NCBI RefSeq assembly: GCF_000429545.1
Contig: NZ_AUCB01000009.1
Location: 110,667-174,666, forward strand
Source of the DNA: Arenibacter certesii DSM 19833
GTDB taxonomy: Bacteria > Bacteroidota > Bacteroidia > Flavobacteriales > Flavobacteriaceae
Direction of reading: 5' to 3'
Length of the DNA stretch: 64,000 nt
Part shown: positions 18,908-28,438 of the stretch, in pieces
Position numbering within the stretch: the stretch's first letter is position 1
How the letters are laid out: each line of letters opens with the position of its first letter
The notes under the pieces: generated by a model
The model's database searches: none
What the model was told of the DNA's origin: nothing
What the model saw: the letters and a program-made list of their open reading frames with translations, nothing else
Program-made: the position numbers and the translations under genes

Positions 18908-20254
18908 ATGAAAATTGATGACAATTCCAAAAAATCTACTGCCAATAAAAAAAATAGCAGAAGGGATTTCTGTAAGAGCAGTGCTTTGGTTACGGGAGCT
19001 ATGATCTTGCCAGCTATGCAAATGAACGCTATGGTAAATGTAGCTAACGACAAAATGTTAAAAATTGCCTTAGTAGGTTGTGGTGGCCGTGGTACTGGAG
19101 CTGCTATACAGGCATTAAAGGCTGATCCAAATACGGAGCTGGTAGCTATGGCCGATGCATTTGAGGATAGGCTACAGGGAAGTTTAATTAATGTGAAAAA
19201 GGCTTTCGACGGTTCTAAAAGAGTGAATGTTCCCAAGGAAAATCAGTTTGTAGGATTTGAAGGGGCAGAAAAAGCAATGGCATTGGCCGATGTTGTTATT
19301 TTAGCAACCCCTCCTGGATTTAGGCCTCAACATTTTGAATTTGCCGTAAATGCAGGGAAACACGTCTTTATGGAAAAACCGGTAGCTACAGATGTGCCTG
19401 GGGTGCGTAAAGTATTAGCTGCAGCAAAGGTTGCCAAGGAGAAAAAGTTAAATGTTGTTGTGGGATTACAGCGACATTACCAGGACAACTATTTGGCCGG
19501 ACTCCAGCAAATAAAGGAAAATAAGATCGGGAAAATTGTTTCCGGACAAGTATATTGGAACAGTGGTGGCGTATGGGTAAGGGAGAGACAGCCCGGACAA
19601 TCCGAATTGGAATACCAAATGCGTAACTGGTATTATTTTAACTGGTTGTGCGGAGACCATATTTTGGAGCAGCACATCCACAATATTGATGTAGCCAACT
19701 GGTTTATTGGTGAATATCCTATTTCTGCTCAAGGTATGGGGGGAAGACAGGTACGTACCGGAAAGGATCATGGAGAGATTTATGACCATCACTTTGTAGA
19801 ATATACCTATCCAAGTGGTGCGGTAATTGCTAGTCAGTGTAGGCACCATCCCGAAACAATGAGTAGGGTAGCGGAGGTGTTCCAAGGTACCAAGGGTACT
19901 ATAGAGACTTATGGTGATAATACCTTTGTGAAAGACTATGAGGGCGGCGATATCTTTACCCATAGAGGAAAGGACGATCCTAATCCCTATCAAGTAGAAC
20001 ATGTAAAGCTATTTCAATCTATTAGGAACAAAGGAGTGATCAGTGATGCCGAAAACGGTGCTAAGAGTACTATGAGCGCCATTATAGGGCGAATGGCTAC
20101 GTATTCTGGAAAGATTATTAAATTGGAAGAGGCAATGGAATCTAATATTGTTTTGGTTCCAGATAATTTAACATGGGATTCCCCAGCTCCAGTGCAGCCC
20201 AATGCAGATGGTACTTATAATATTCCAACCCCTGGTAAGACGGTGGTGATATAG
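18908..20254 (+). CDS. Tat-exported Gfo/Idh/MocA family oxidoreductase
   Basis: 448 residues with an N-terminal extension before a twin-arginine pattern (SRRDFCKSSALVTGAMILPA). The Rossmann motif is LVGCGGRGTG, the family motif is HVFMEKPVATD (EKP intact), and the substrate domain contains NWLCGDHILEQHIHNIDVANWF with the usual catalytic DxxxxQHxHNxD arrangement. Similar proteins in Bacteroidota act on inositol-like or keto-sugars outside the cytosol, but the substrate here is unknown. It is followed by its own terminator. Confidence 0.87.
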   Translation: MKIDDNSKKSTANKKNSRRDFCKSSALVTGAMILPAMQMNAMVNVANDKMLKIALVGCGGRGTGAAIQALKADPNTELVAMADAFEDRLQGSLINVKKAFDGSKRVNVPKENQFVGFEGAEKAMALADVVILATPPGFRPQHFEFAVNAGKHVFMEKPVATDVPGVRKVLAAAKVAKEKKLNVVVGLQRHYQDNYLAGLQQIKENKIGKIVSGQVYWNSGGVWVRERQPGQSELEYQMRNWYYFNWLCGDHILEQHIHNIDVANWFIGEYPISAQGMGGRQVRTGKDHGEIYDHHFVEYTYPSGAVIASQCRHHPETMSRVAEVFQGTKGTIETYGDNTFVKDYEGGDIFTHRGKDDPNPYQVEHVKLFQSIRNKGVISDAENGAKSTMSAIIGRMATYSGKIIKLEEAMESNIVLVPDNLTWDSPAPVQPNADGTYNIPTPGKTVVI

Positions 20255-20278
20255 TATATAGTAATCTACAAAATTAAG

Positions 20279-20320
20279 ATCCCAAGTTTCTTATTAGTTA
20301 AGAGGACTTGGGATTTTTTT
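20279..20320 (+). terminator. Intrinsic terminator after oxidoreductase
   Basis: ATCCCAAGT pairs with ACTTGGGAT, followed by seven T. Confidence 0.88.
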
Positions 20321-20452
20321 ATGGTAAATGGTACGATTGCTAGCATGGCGTCATTTTATTGTTGAATTACAACTACACTAAGTTTTTTTAAAAATAAGTA
20401 CTATACCCAAAGAATGTAAATTACATTAAAACGAGGTTGTGAATTAGTAAGT

Positions 20453-20489
20453 AAAAAGCCCTTACGTATTTTATTTGTAAGGGCTTTTT
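20453..20489 (-). terminator. Terminator of PUL A (SusD end)
   Basis: Perfect 13-bp stem AAAAAGCCCTTAC / GTAAGGGCTTTTT with an 11-nt loop, 36 bases past the SusD stop on the minus strand. It can also act on the plus strand. Confidence 0.9.
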
Positions 20490-20524
20490 GCAAATTAAAT
20501 TTTGCTGAGAATTAGCATCACCTA

Positions 20525-22234
20525 CTATTGAGTTGGATTCTGTGTTAGTGTTCCAGGGTATGAGTTAATAGCATCTTGGGGGATATAGTATATAACTCGG
20601 AAGTCATTAGCTGAAATGTCCTCAAATTGATTGTGGGGACCTGGGTATTGACGTGTTAATTCTTTTCCATTACGGAATACATCATAACTTCTTTCTGCCT
20701 GGTAGGCTAGCTCTAATTGACGTTCTTTATCAATACGTGTACTTGCATTAGTGGCATCTAGGCTATTATATCCACCATTTTCAATAGCACGTTCCCTAAT
20801 CATATTTAAATCATTTAGGGCAGCTTCATAATTTCCTAATTTAGCATATGCTTCAGCACGGTTCAGGTAAACTTCACCCAAACGGCTAATGACCGGAGAA
20901 TGCAAGTGAGATTCCTCTCCTTCACGAGATGCTTTGGTGATGTAGAACTGTGGATACACACGATTAAGGGTAATAAAGTTATCAATAACTCCCCTATACG
21001 TCTTTCCATCTTTATATAAAATGGAATAAATTTCCTGCTCGGTATCAATAGGAGTCAGGATATAGGTGTTGTCTCCTTCTTTACAGCTTATGACGCCAGC
21101 GGTACGACTAATCGCTGCTTGAACGTAATTTAAACTTCCATTATCATCCTTGATGAAACGGAACACCTCTTTAAATTCTCCTGTGTTGGCATCCTTTGAG
21201 TAGGTGGGCTCAATAAAGGCAGCACGTGCATCTACCATATTGTAGCTGTCTGGACGCCAATCATTTCGACCAGTTTCGTTTAATAAAGCGATATATTTGG
21301 CACTAGCGTACATTTCACCCCAGCCCATACCACCTAGGTTGGCATACATTCCTCCAACCCCATAGTAGTGATCGAATCCAGAAAATTCCGAAGCTACACG
21401 TTTAATAGCGAAAATGGTTTCTTCATTATTTTCAGGGATAAAAGTATTGTACTTCATAAACTCTTCCCTTGGCAATAACGAATACTTTCCAGAATTGATC
21501 ACTTTATCCGCATAGTCAACTGCAAGCTGTGCATATGCTGTATTTGGTGATGTATAGGTACCACTCATAAAGAGATAAATACGAGAAAGCATGGCCTGAG
21601 CCGCTTCTTTGGAAGCATATATGGGAACTTTGTCCAAATTGAGCAATTCTTCTGCCTTCTTTAGATCGCTGATGGCTTGCTCGTACGATTCCTTAACAGT
21701 AGCACGATCCTCTAGCTCCAAATTAATTACGTCATCTGGAGTACCGTTAACAATAGGTACACCTAAATTTGTTTCTGGGTTTTGATAATAAGGACGACCA
21801 AATGCACGGGTTAGGTAAAAATACATCATCCCACGCACGTAGTAAGATTCCCCTATTTTATTATCTATTTCTGGACTCTGTCCCTCGTCAATCATAGCAA
21901 TGATATTAGACGCCTGTGCAATAGCTTTATATCCCGAATTCCAAAACTGGGTTAAACGATAGTTATTTGGTGTACGGGAATAGGAAATAAATTCGTAAAA
22001 TGCATCTGTAGAGGACCCACGTATCATCATATTATCTCCGGCATATTCCCCCATACGATGCATAGGGTCTGACCATGCTTTTAACTGAGCGTACATTCCG
22101 TTTAGTAATGATTCTAAGGAAGCATCAGGATCTTGAACAATTGTCTCTGAGTCCATACTTCCATAGGGATAGCGGTCAATATCACAGGCAGAAAGTCCTG
22201 CGAAAGCTACTATGGCTATAATTATTTTTTTCAT
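20525..22234 (-). CDS. SusD/RagB family nutrient-binding outer-membrane lipoprotein (PUL A)
   Basis: 569 residues. Lipoprotein signal MKKIIIAIVAFAGLSAC with the lipid-modified Cys at residue 17. The TPR-rich SusD core is visible as FWNSGYKAIAQASNII, YYVRGMMYFYLTRAFGRPYY, KEAAQAMLSRIYLFM, LGEVYLNRAEAYAKLGNYEAALNDLN-type repeats and a C-terminal RSYDVFRNGKEL. SusD caps the SusC transporter and binds the glycan at the cell surface. It follows its SusC with 11 bases between them. The ligand cannot be read from the sequence; the pair has no linked glycosidase. Confidence 0.95.
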   Translation of the reverse strand: MKKIIIAIVAFAGLSACDIDRYPYGSMDSETIVQDPDASLESLLNGMYAQLKAWSDPMHRMGEYAGDNMMIRGSSTDAFYEFISYSRTPNNYRLTQFWNSGYKAIAQASNIIAMIDEGQSPEIDNKIGESYYVRGMMYFYLTRAFGRPYYQNPETNLGVPIVNGTPDDVINLELEDRATVKESYEQAISDLKKAEELLNLDKVPIYASKEAAQAMLSRIYLFMSGTYTSPNTAYAQLAVDYADKVINSGKYSLLPREEFMKYNTFIPENNEETIFAIKRVASEFSGFDHYYGVGGMYANLGGMGWGEMYASAKYIALLNETGRNDWRPDSYNMVDARAAFIEPTYSKDANTGEFKEVFRFIKDDNGSLNYVQAAISRTAGVISCKEGDNTYILTPIDTEQEIYSILYKDGKTYRGVIDNFITLNRVYPQFYITKASREGEESHLHSPVISRLGEVYLNRAEAYAKLGNYEAALNDLNMIRERAIENGGYNSLDATNASTRIDKERQLELAYQAERSYDVFRNGKELTRQYPGPHNQFEDISANDFRVIYYIPQDAINSYPGTLTQNPTQ

Positions 22235-22245
22235 GTTGTTTCTAT

Positions 22246-25200
22246 TTAAAATTTCAAGTTAAGTCCAAGCATAAATTTACGTGTCGCCGGATATACCCCT
22301 GGTCCTGTGGATCCCATAATTGCTCCATTATCATTAACTGGGATTTCAGGATCTACCCCGGAATAATCGGTGATAGTGAATAAGTTTTCCCCAGTGAATG
22401 AAATACGTAAGTTTTCAATTTTATACTGGCTTAGATCAAGATTGTAACCCAAAGTAAGTGAGCGCATCTTTAAAAAATCACTTTTCTCCAGAAAACGGGT
22501 GGAGGTAGCATTTCCTTTATCTTGGTTATTGTACCTCGCTATAGGATGCGTAGCTATATCGCCAGGCTTTTCCCAACGGCTCCATCCCGGTCTAAGTCGC
22601 ATTTGGTTACGATCTGTATAGGTTCCGTCTGAGTCGTATTCTTGTCGGGAATAGTTATAGATTTTTCCGCCGATAGAATAGCCGAATACTGCGTTGATAT
22701 CGAATCGCTTATAAGATAATGCAGTAGTAAAACCTCCAAAAAGATCGGGAGAAACTTTTCCGGTTTTTTCAAAGGTAGCTTCGGAATAGTTGGAAGTGGT
22801 AGTTCTAGACAGTTCGTTACCTTCATTGTCTCTTTCTACTTTGTACCACATTGGTAACCCGCTTTCCGTATTTACCCCTGCCCATTCTTTTAAATAATAG
22901 GTATCTACGGGACGACCAGGCTCTAACATTCGCTGTGCTGAACCAGCAATTCCCAGGCCATCGCTAATGATTATAGGTCTAACAACATAATTTCCGTTAG
23001 CATCTTTTGTCTTATATAGCTTTGTTAGTTTATTTGCGTTGTGGCCCAAGTTCACATCTAGGCTCCAGATAAGATCGTCTGTTCGGATAATATCACCCCC
23101 AAAGGCAATCTCAATTCCTTTGTTCTCCATTTCTCCAATGTTCTGCCAAATACTAGTAACCCCGGTTAATCCAGTAACGGGAACTTGGTACAGAATATTA
23201 TCTGTGTTTTTCTCATAGTAGTCTACCGTAAGTCTTGCACGATCATTAAAAAATCTAGCGTCAACACCAACACCACTGGTAAATGTTTTCTCCCAGGTTA
23301 GGTCTTTGTTTCCAATTTGACTGATGAGTGCACCCGGATTTTCATTGTATCCTGCCCCTGTTGAAACGGCATATAGGTCATATTGTGGATATAGGGAACT
23401 TGGACGGTTACCTACGGAACCGTAAGCTACACGTAATTTTAGCGCATCTACCCAATCTGCTTTAAACCACTCTTCTTGGTCTATATTCCATCCTCCACTT
23501 ACAGAAAAGAAGTTGCCATACTTTGCATTGTCACCAAAATTTGAGGCTCCATCTCTACGAAAGGAGACTTGCCCCATGTATTTACTATCATAAGAATAAT
23601 TCGCATTTAAAAGTACAGACTGCACAGCCCACTCGTTTATACCACCTTTGGTACGTTCGGGTTTGGACGCTACGTCTAACACTTCAAAACCAGGAATAAA
23701 CCCTGTTCCATATACATCTAGGGTTTCACTTCTGTAATCATTAAATTCATAGGCAACCAATCCGTTTAGATAGTGCTTATCCCAATTTTTATTGAATCGC
23801 AAAATCTGGTTGGTATACTGTCGGGTGTATTCCGATCTGTAGTCTGTAATTCGTCCGCCTACGCTTTCGCCTCCGTTAGAACGGGGATCGGTGTATCCTT
23901 TTGCTTTGTAACTGTTGTAGCGTATGTTATTAACAGATGAGAAAGTTAACCAGTCGGTCAATTTGATATCAAAATCAAAATTCCCCATAAATTCATAGTT
24001 TTTATTGGCGGAGTGATTCCACTGAAGGTCGTACAAGTAGTTGGTACTGGCACTATTTACCCACCCATTATGACGATGGGGAACTAAGTTACCGTTTTCG
24101 TCGAAAGGACTATCCCATGGCAAATTGGAGTACATAGCCGTAGTAGAATATTGTTTGTCTTCCACATCGCGAAGCGATCCTACCAAGGCGGGTTTTACGG
24201 TTAACCAATCGAAAGGTTTGTATTCTGTTTTAAAGCGGAAATTGTAACGCTTATAATCATATCCTTTTACGGCCCCTTGCTCATCATATAATCCTACGGA
24301 CATAAAAGAGCGTAGTGTTTCGGAACCACCTTCAATAGAAACATTGTAATTCCGTGTTAAACCACTTTGAGTTGCAAGATTCCACCAGTCGAAATTGCTA
24401 TTACGCAAGTCGGCGTTCCAGCGAGGAAAGGATATTTGGTCGGCATTGGAGAAGGATGCATATGTATCGTACAATTCTGCCCCGTTCATCATTTTGACAT
24501 TACCATTGTTAAGTTGGCTGAAACCTAATTTAGAGGACACATTTATTGTTGTTTTTCCCAAGTTAGCTCTCTTGGTAGTTACTACAATTACTCCATTTGC
24601 TCCCTGAGATCCGTAAATAGAAGTTGAAGCTGCATCTTTTAGAATGGTCATGGACTCAATATCTTCTGGGTTCAGTTCACCTGCTCCAGACCCAACAATA
24701 ACACCATCTATAACCCAGAGGGGGCTAGTAGTTCCGCTTAGGGTAGCCTGTCCTCGTATAACTACACCACCTCTAGAACCAGGTCTTCCTGATCCTGGCG
24801 CTACAAATACGCCGGGAGCCTTTCCATTTAGCATATTTTCAACTGAAGGTGTAGTGACGTTACGTAATTCCTCACCTTTAACGGTTTGTAAAGATCCGGT
24901 TAGGCTTTCTCTTTTTTGAGTGCTATATCCTACAACCACTACTTCATCTAATAGCGCTGCATCTTCAACTAGGTTAATATTGAGATTGGTCTGATCTGTA
25001 ATAGTAATTTCTTGAGATAAATAGCCAAGGGAGCTAAATTCCAATATGCTTCCGCTAGTAACATTGATGGAATAATTTCCGTCAAAATCCGTTGCAACTC
25101 CATTGGTTGTGTTTTTCTCAACTACATTAACTCCTGGAATTGGAGTGGCTGAACTTGCGTCTGTAACCACTCCCGTTATGCTAATTTCCTGAGCCTGAGC

Positions 25201-25257
25201 CGTAAAGGTGAAGGATAGCATAAGTAGGAATAATCCTTTATTAATTAATTTTCTCAT
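22246..25257 (-). CDS. SusC/RagA TonB-dependent outer-membrane transporter (PUL A)
   Basis: 1003 residues: signal peptide to about residue 22, carboxypeptidase-like domain (ITGVVTDASSATPIPGVNV ... FDGNYSINV), the TonB-dependent plug with the SusC signature DEVVVVGYSTQKRESLTGS, then ATSTIYGSQGANGVIVVTTK-type plug end and a 22-strand-class barrel ending in Phe. It imports oligosaccharides or peptides across the outer membrane with the downstream SusD. The upstream 460-base region carries the 25405-25422 palindrome shared with PUL B. A terminator at 25612-25656 separates it from PUL B, so it has its own promoter. Confidence 0.96.
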   Translation of the reverse strand: MRKLINKGLFLLMLSFTFTAQAQEISITGVVTDASSATPIPGVNVVEKNTTNGVATDFDGNYSINVTSGSILEFSSLGYLSQEITITDQTNLNINLVEDAALLDEVVVVGYSTQKRESLTGSLQTVKGEELRNVTTPSVENMLNGKAPGVFVAPGSGRPGSRGGVVIRGQATLSGTTSPLWVIDGVIVGSGAGELNPEDIESMTILKDAASTSIYGSQGANGVIVVTTKRANLGKTTINVSSKLGFSQLNNGNVKMMNGAELYDTYASFSNADQISFPRWNADLRNSNFDWWNLATQSGLTRNYNVSIEGGSETLRSFMSVGLYDEQGAVKGYDYKRYNFRFKTEYKPFDWLTVKPALVGSLRDVEDKQYSTTAMYSNLPWDSPFDENGNLVPHRHNGWVNSASTNYLYDLQWNHSANKNYEFMGNFDFDIKLTDWLTFSSVNNIRYNSYKAKGYTDPRSNGGESVGGRITDYRSEYTRQYTNQILRFNKNWDKHYLNGLVAYEFNDYRSETLDVYGTGFIPGFEVLDVASKPERTKGGINEWAVQSVLLNANYSYDSKYMGQVSFRRDGASNFGDNAKYGNFFSVSGGWNIDQEEWFKADWVDALKLRVAYGSVGNRPSSLYPQYDLYAVSTGAGYNENPGALISQIGNKDLTWEKTFTSGVGVDARFFNDRARLTVDYYEKNTDNILYQVPVTGLTGVTSIWQNIGEMENKGIEIAFGGDIIRTDDLIWSLDVNLGHNANKLTKLYKTKDANGNYVVRPIIISDGLGIAGSAQRMLEPGRPVDTYYLKEWAGVNTESGLPMWYKVERDNEGNELSRTTTSNYSEATFEKTGKVSPDLFGGFTTALSYKRFDINAVFGYSIGGKIYNYSRQEYDSDGTYTDRNQMRLRPGWSRWEKPGDIATHPIARYNNQDKGNATSTRFLEKSDFLKMRSLTLGYNLDLSQYKIENLRISFTGENLFTITDYSGVDPEIPVNDNGAIMGSTGPGVYPATRKFMLGLNLKF

Positions 25258-25611
25258 TGTTTAGTTTAATTTGATTTTGTGTCAATTTTTAAAAGGTGAA
25301 TAATTTAAGTGTTCATTAATAGTGATGTGTTCTTCATTGTTAATAATTGATTTTATTGATGGTTTACAAAAAATACAGGACTAAGTTAGATTTAGAAATA
25401 CACCCCCATTTTATGCAATGGGATATGAATTCTGACAGAAAAAAGTCGTAAAGCTGTACAATTTTTCAATGTTTACCAAATTCTAATACGTTATTTTGAC
25501 CCTGTTTTGAGAAGACTTCTTTGCTTAAATTCTCGGTTAACTAAATTTTATAAGGTTTTCTGGTTCTGGCTCTTTTTAAGCAATAGGTAGCAATTCCTAT
25601 GAGTTCTGGAA
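25258..25611. other. PUL A promoter region
   Basis: AT-rich gene-free spacer. On the minus strand TATTTTTTG (about 150 bases before the SusC start region) loosely resembles the Bacteroidota -7 box but with one extra base, so I do not call a promoter. The clear feature is the palindrome at 25405-25422. Confidence 0.55.
25405..25422. promoter_or_regulatory. Near-perfect palindrome shared with PUL B (candidate operator, site 1)
   Basis: CCCATTTTATGCAATGGG: six-base arms CCCATT/AATGGG pair perfectly around TTATGC. The first 14 bases recur exactly, in the other orientation relative to the gene, at 33314-33331 upstream of the second SusC. A TAAGTTAG octamer lies 15 bases to its left (25382-25389) and a matching octamer lies 10 bases from site 2. 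It sits about 150 bases before the SusC start. Confidence 0.6.
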
Positions 25612-25656
25612 TAAAAAAAATGGTATGCGAAAGGTGAATTTCCTTTCACATACCAT
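25612..25656 (-). terminator. Terminator of PUL B operon
   Basis: On the minus strand TGGTATGTGAAAGG pairs with CCTTTCGCATACCA (one mismatch) around a 7-nt loop, followed by a run of eight T. It lies 62 bases after the M60 fragment stop. Confidence 0.9.
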
Positions 25657-25717
25657 TAAATTTTTAATGAGGTAGCGTCTAATTGCTTTAGTAACTAGAC
25701 GTAGTCTCTTTGGACAT

Positions 25718-26497
25718 TTAATTTACGGACATTTCTATACGCTCCCCGTCATAGCCAACTGCAAATATTTTGTCATTGGATTCAAAATTGGCAACTGTAA
25801 AAATAGCTCTTGGCGATATATGGATAACCTTACCATCTCGTTCTTGTTGATAAACGGCAGCATTATTTGTTCCAGAAATAGTAATTTTTGTATTAGATAC
25901 ATATGCTTTTCCTACACTAAGAGCAGCTTTATTTTTAAAGGTATTTAAACTTTGTTCATGTAAAAATTGCAATTGCATCTCAGGTGCTGGATAGCCTTTA
26001 CTTTTAATATCGGATATGGCATCGTCTACCATGGACTGTGTAACGTTTATTGTTCCCTGTCCGTAATCATCTAAGTCTGCATTAACTGCTTTAAGAAATC
26101 CCCAGTCTATAAAGAACTCCGTTAAATCTGTTTCTGCGATATCAGAACATATTTTAGCAAACTCCACCTGAGCAACCCCATGAGAAGATGGATTGTCGCT
26201 TACTCTAATTCTTTCGTGTACGTCCTTATAAAAATCTTCGTTACCCAATACATTGGAGAAATACAGTTGTAATTGCCAAAAGGGTACTAGTTTACAGAAT
26301 ACATCTCCATGCTCACCATGCGGAAGATTATTAGCTAAAATTTCTGTAAAGGCCTTTTCGTAACAGTTGTTGTAGGGGTTAACCACCTCGGTGTCAATTC
26401 TGGCTTCATTACCCCATGTGGTTTGTACATAAAGGCTATAAATGTTATTAGAAACCTCGGTCATACCCAACCATCTTAAACCAGTGGGGGAGATGAA
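25718..26497 (-). pseudogene. 3' fragment of an M60-family (enhancin-like) metallopeptidase
   Basis: The open frame reads FISPTGLRWLGMTEVSNNIYSL... and continues through LVPFWQLQLYFSNVLGNEDFYKDVHERIR to the end. Its start matches the part of M60 peptidases just after the HExxH zinc motif, including the conserved downstream Glu in GMTEV. The HExxH-bearing N-terminal half, signal peptide and carbohydrate-binding domains are missing: an in-frame stop lies at 26498-26500 and the next gene ends only 41 bases further on. An ATG at 26464 (or TTG at 26470) could still start a ~248-residue protein, but it would lack the zinc-binding histidines. M60 enzymes are O-glycopeptidases. Inferred deletion remnant. 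Confidence 0.72.
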
Positions 26498-26538
26498 TTA
26501 TTATTTTAATTAATATTGAGTAGACTAAAATAAATTAC

Positions 26539-27630
26539 CTATTCTTTAATTTTGGTGTACGGAATTTTCATTTTTATTTCCCAAGTACCTGAATCATTAA
26601 TTTTAATACCCCATCGGATATAAGCCCTATTTCTAATCTCTCCTGTATCCGGATCTATATAAGGGGTCCAGTCTTTTGGTCCATTATCTGCTTCAAACGC
26701 AGCTTTATCAACTGTAAAGGCATCATCCGAAGTGAGATAGTACATTAAATAGGAATTTGTGCCAGATCCATAAGTTCTTCCAAATTGGGGGAATGGTGGG
26801 GCTGGCAAAGAAAAAGTGGAGCCAGTTGCGTCAACTGTAGTCTCTATGGAGTTATCATGATAGTTTTGAAGATATTCGGCTCCTGAAGGATAAAACACTA
26901 CTTTTTCAGGGTTTAAAGCAGCACCATAGCTATCTGAAATAATCATTTTCACCTTAACTCCCAAAGCTGGTTCTTCAGAAATTTTTGTTACAGTAATATA
27001 GGGATGGGTTCCGTCCAATACACCTGGAACACCATCATCAAAATCGTTCATAATCGTAGATGTGTATGCAATATCATAAGCGCCGTTCCCTTTGCCCAAT
27101 TGTAATCTAGATCTCATCTCTGTTGGAAATTCTACAGGTTGAAAATCCTGTAATTTCACAATTACAAATTCATCTAATTGTTTTTCGCCACGTATATTGG
27201 ATGCCTTCACATTTATTTTATAAATGTCATTATCAGTGACAAATTTACTAGCCTGAGTAAATGCTAGTTCACCACTTACCTCATTTATAAGAATGGTCGG
27301 GAAATTGCCTAGCTCCAGTTTTTCTTCTACTAGCGCTAAAGTGGTGTCAGTATCTGCATTAAAGGCTGCTTTCCATGTAAGTAGTTCGTATTCGTCGAAC
27401 AAATCATTTGTAGTGTTCCCTTGTGCGTCTGTAACTCCTGTTATTTCCCATTTTAGGGGATATGTAGATCCTTCAATGGCAGGTGCTGCTCCTATTTTAA
27501 AGACACCTCGCGGTACAGATATGGTGTCCTCCAAAGCATGAATGTTATCACTGATATATCCCACTTCTGGGGGTTGGCATGATGCAACCATTACGATTAT
27601 GATGAGTATAGAATATAATATTTTTTTCAT
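26539..27630 (-). CDS. DUF5007-like PUL lipoprotein
   Basis: 363 residues with lipoprotein signal MKKILYSILIIIVMVASC (Cys 18). Ig-like N-terminal strands are followed by a region with RSRLQLGKGNGAYDIAY and FRTYGSGTN-type PQFGRTYGSGTNSYLMYYL, and a C-terminal IRWGIKINDSGTWEIKMKIPYTKI. This resembles DUF5007 proteins found in SusC/D-fasciclin-M60 loci of Bacteroidota. Function unknown; by position it is probably a surface glycan- or glycoprotein-binding lipoprotein of PUL B. It is separated from the fasciclin gene by 139 bases holding an inverted repeat. Confidence 0.7.
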   Translation of the reverse strand: MKKILYSILIIIVMVASCQPPEVGYISDNIHALEDTISVPRGVFKIGAAPAIEGSTYPLKWEITGVTDAQGNTTNDLFDEYELLTWKAAFNADTDTTLALVEEKLELGNFPTILINEVSGELAFTQASKFVTDNDIYKINVKASNIRGEKQLDEFVIVKLQDFQPVEFPTEMRSRLQLGKGNGAYDIAYTSTIMNDFDDGVPGVLDGTHPYITVTKISEEPALGVKVKMIISDSYGAALNPEKVVFYPSGAEYLQNYHDNSIETTVDATGSTFSLPAPPFPQFGRTYGSGTNSYLMYYLTSDDAFTVDKAAFEADNGPKDWTPYIDPDTGEIRNRAYIRWGIKINDSGTWEIKMKIPYTKIKE

Positions 27631-27663
27631 CGCTTTATTTTAATAAGTTGATATTCTTTTAAA

Positions 27664-27719
27664 ATGAAAGGTTCTGCTGAGCAGTGCGTTGCTAAAGAAG
27701 TCGTAGCCGAACCTTTCAT
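27664..27719. promoter_or_regulatory. Long-loop inverted repeat inside PUL B
   Basis: ATGAAAGGTTC (27664-27674) pairs perfectly with GAACCTTTCAT (27709-27719); the loop itself contains the self-complementary CTGCTGAGCAG. No T-tract on the minus strand. A likely RNA structure tuning expression of the genes after fasciclin. Confidence 0.65.
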
Positions 27720-27769
27720 ATATATGCAAATTGATTTTTAAAGATTACAGTTCCCTAGAAAATTATATA

Positions 27770-28417
27770 TTACTTGGATTTCTTGTAATTAAACAAGGTA
27801 TGTCCTCCTTGCAATACATGGATTACGCCATTGGTGGAAATTAAATTAGAGGTTTTTACCACTACTTTATTATCGTCCTTTATATCGTCCCATTTATCCC
27901 AATCGTCACCTTGTTTATAGGTGAAATACACATATTCTGGTCTAGAATCAAGTTCTCCACCATAATTAGCTGTAGGTTCCAATGAAATTCTTCTTTCTTC
28001 ACCATTAACAGCAGTATAGATTTTACCTTGTTCTTTTTTCATATCCTCGCGCTTTATTTTCCCTGAAATGATGTATCCCCCCATATATTTTGTTAGGGTA
28101 TCTAGTGGTATGTCATTAATGGAATATTCTGCTTGTGGATCGCTTCGCCTTAATTCTTCCAACCTACTATTAAGGAAGTTTCTAATAGAAAGATTATTCG
28201 GAGCGAAAACGGTATTATTTCCGTTGAACTCATCGATCATACCTGCCCTCTCAATAAGAAGGGCCAAAGTATCTAGCTGCTCATGCGATTTAAAAAATTC
28301 CATGGTAGTTGTTCCTACTTCGGGATTACTTAGGCCACCATCGGTTAGGTAGTTGCCATCCTTATCACAAGAATAAAGAACAACAACGGTAATTAATATG
28401 ATTACTATGTTTTTCAT
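27770..28417 (-). CDS. Fasciclin (FAS1) domain lipoprotein
   Basis: 215 residues. Lipoprotein signal MKNIVIILITVVVLYSC (Cys 17). One FAS1 domain: the H1-like segment is NNTVFAPNNLSIRNFL and the H2-like segment is TNGVIHVLQGGHTLF. FAS1 domains mediate adhesion or protein/glycan binding; such lipoproteins regularly accompany SusC/D pairs in glycoprotein-directed loci. It starts 21 bases after the SusD stop and is cotranscribed with PUL B. Confidence 0.85.
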   Translation of the reverse strand: MKNIVIILITVVVLYSCDKDGNYLTDGGLSNPEVGTTTMEFFKSHEQLDTLALLIERAGMIDEFNGNNTVFAPNNLSIRNFLNSRLEELRRSDPQAEYSINDIPLDTLTKYMGGYIISGKIKREDMKKEQGKIYTAVNGEERRISLEPTANYGGELDSRPEYVYFTYKQGDDWDKWDDIKDDNKVVVKTSNLISTNGVIHVLQGGHTLFNYKKSK

Positions 28418-28438
28418 CGTGCTTATTTTTAAATTAAC

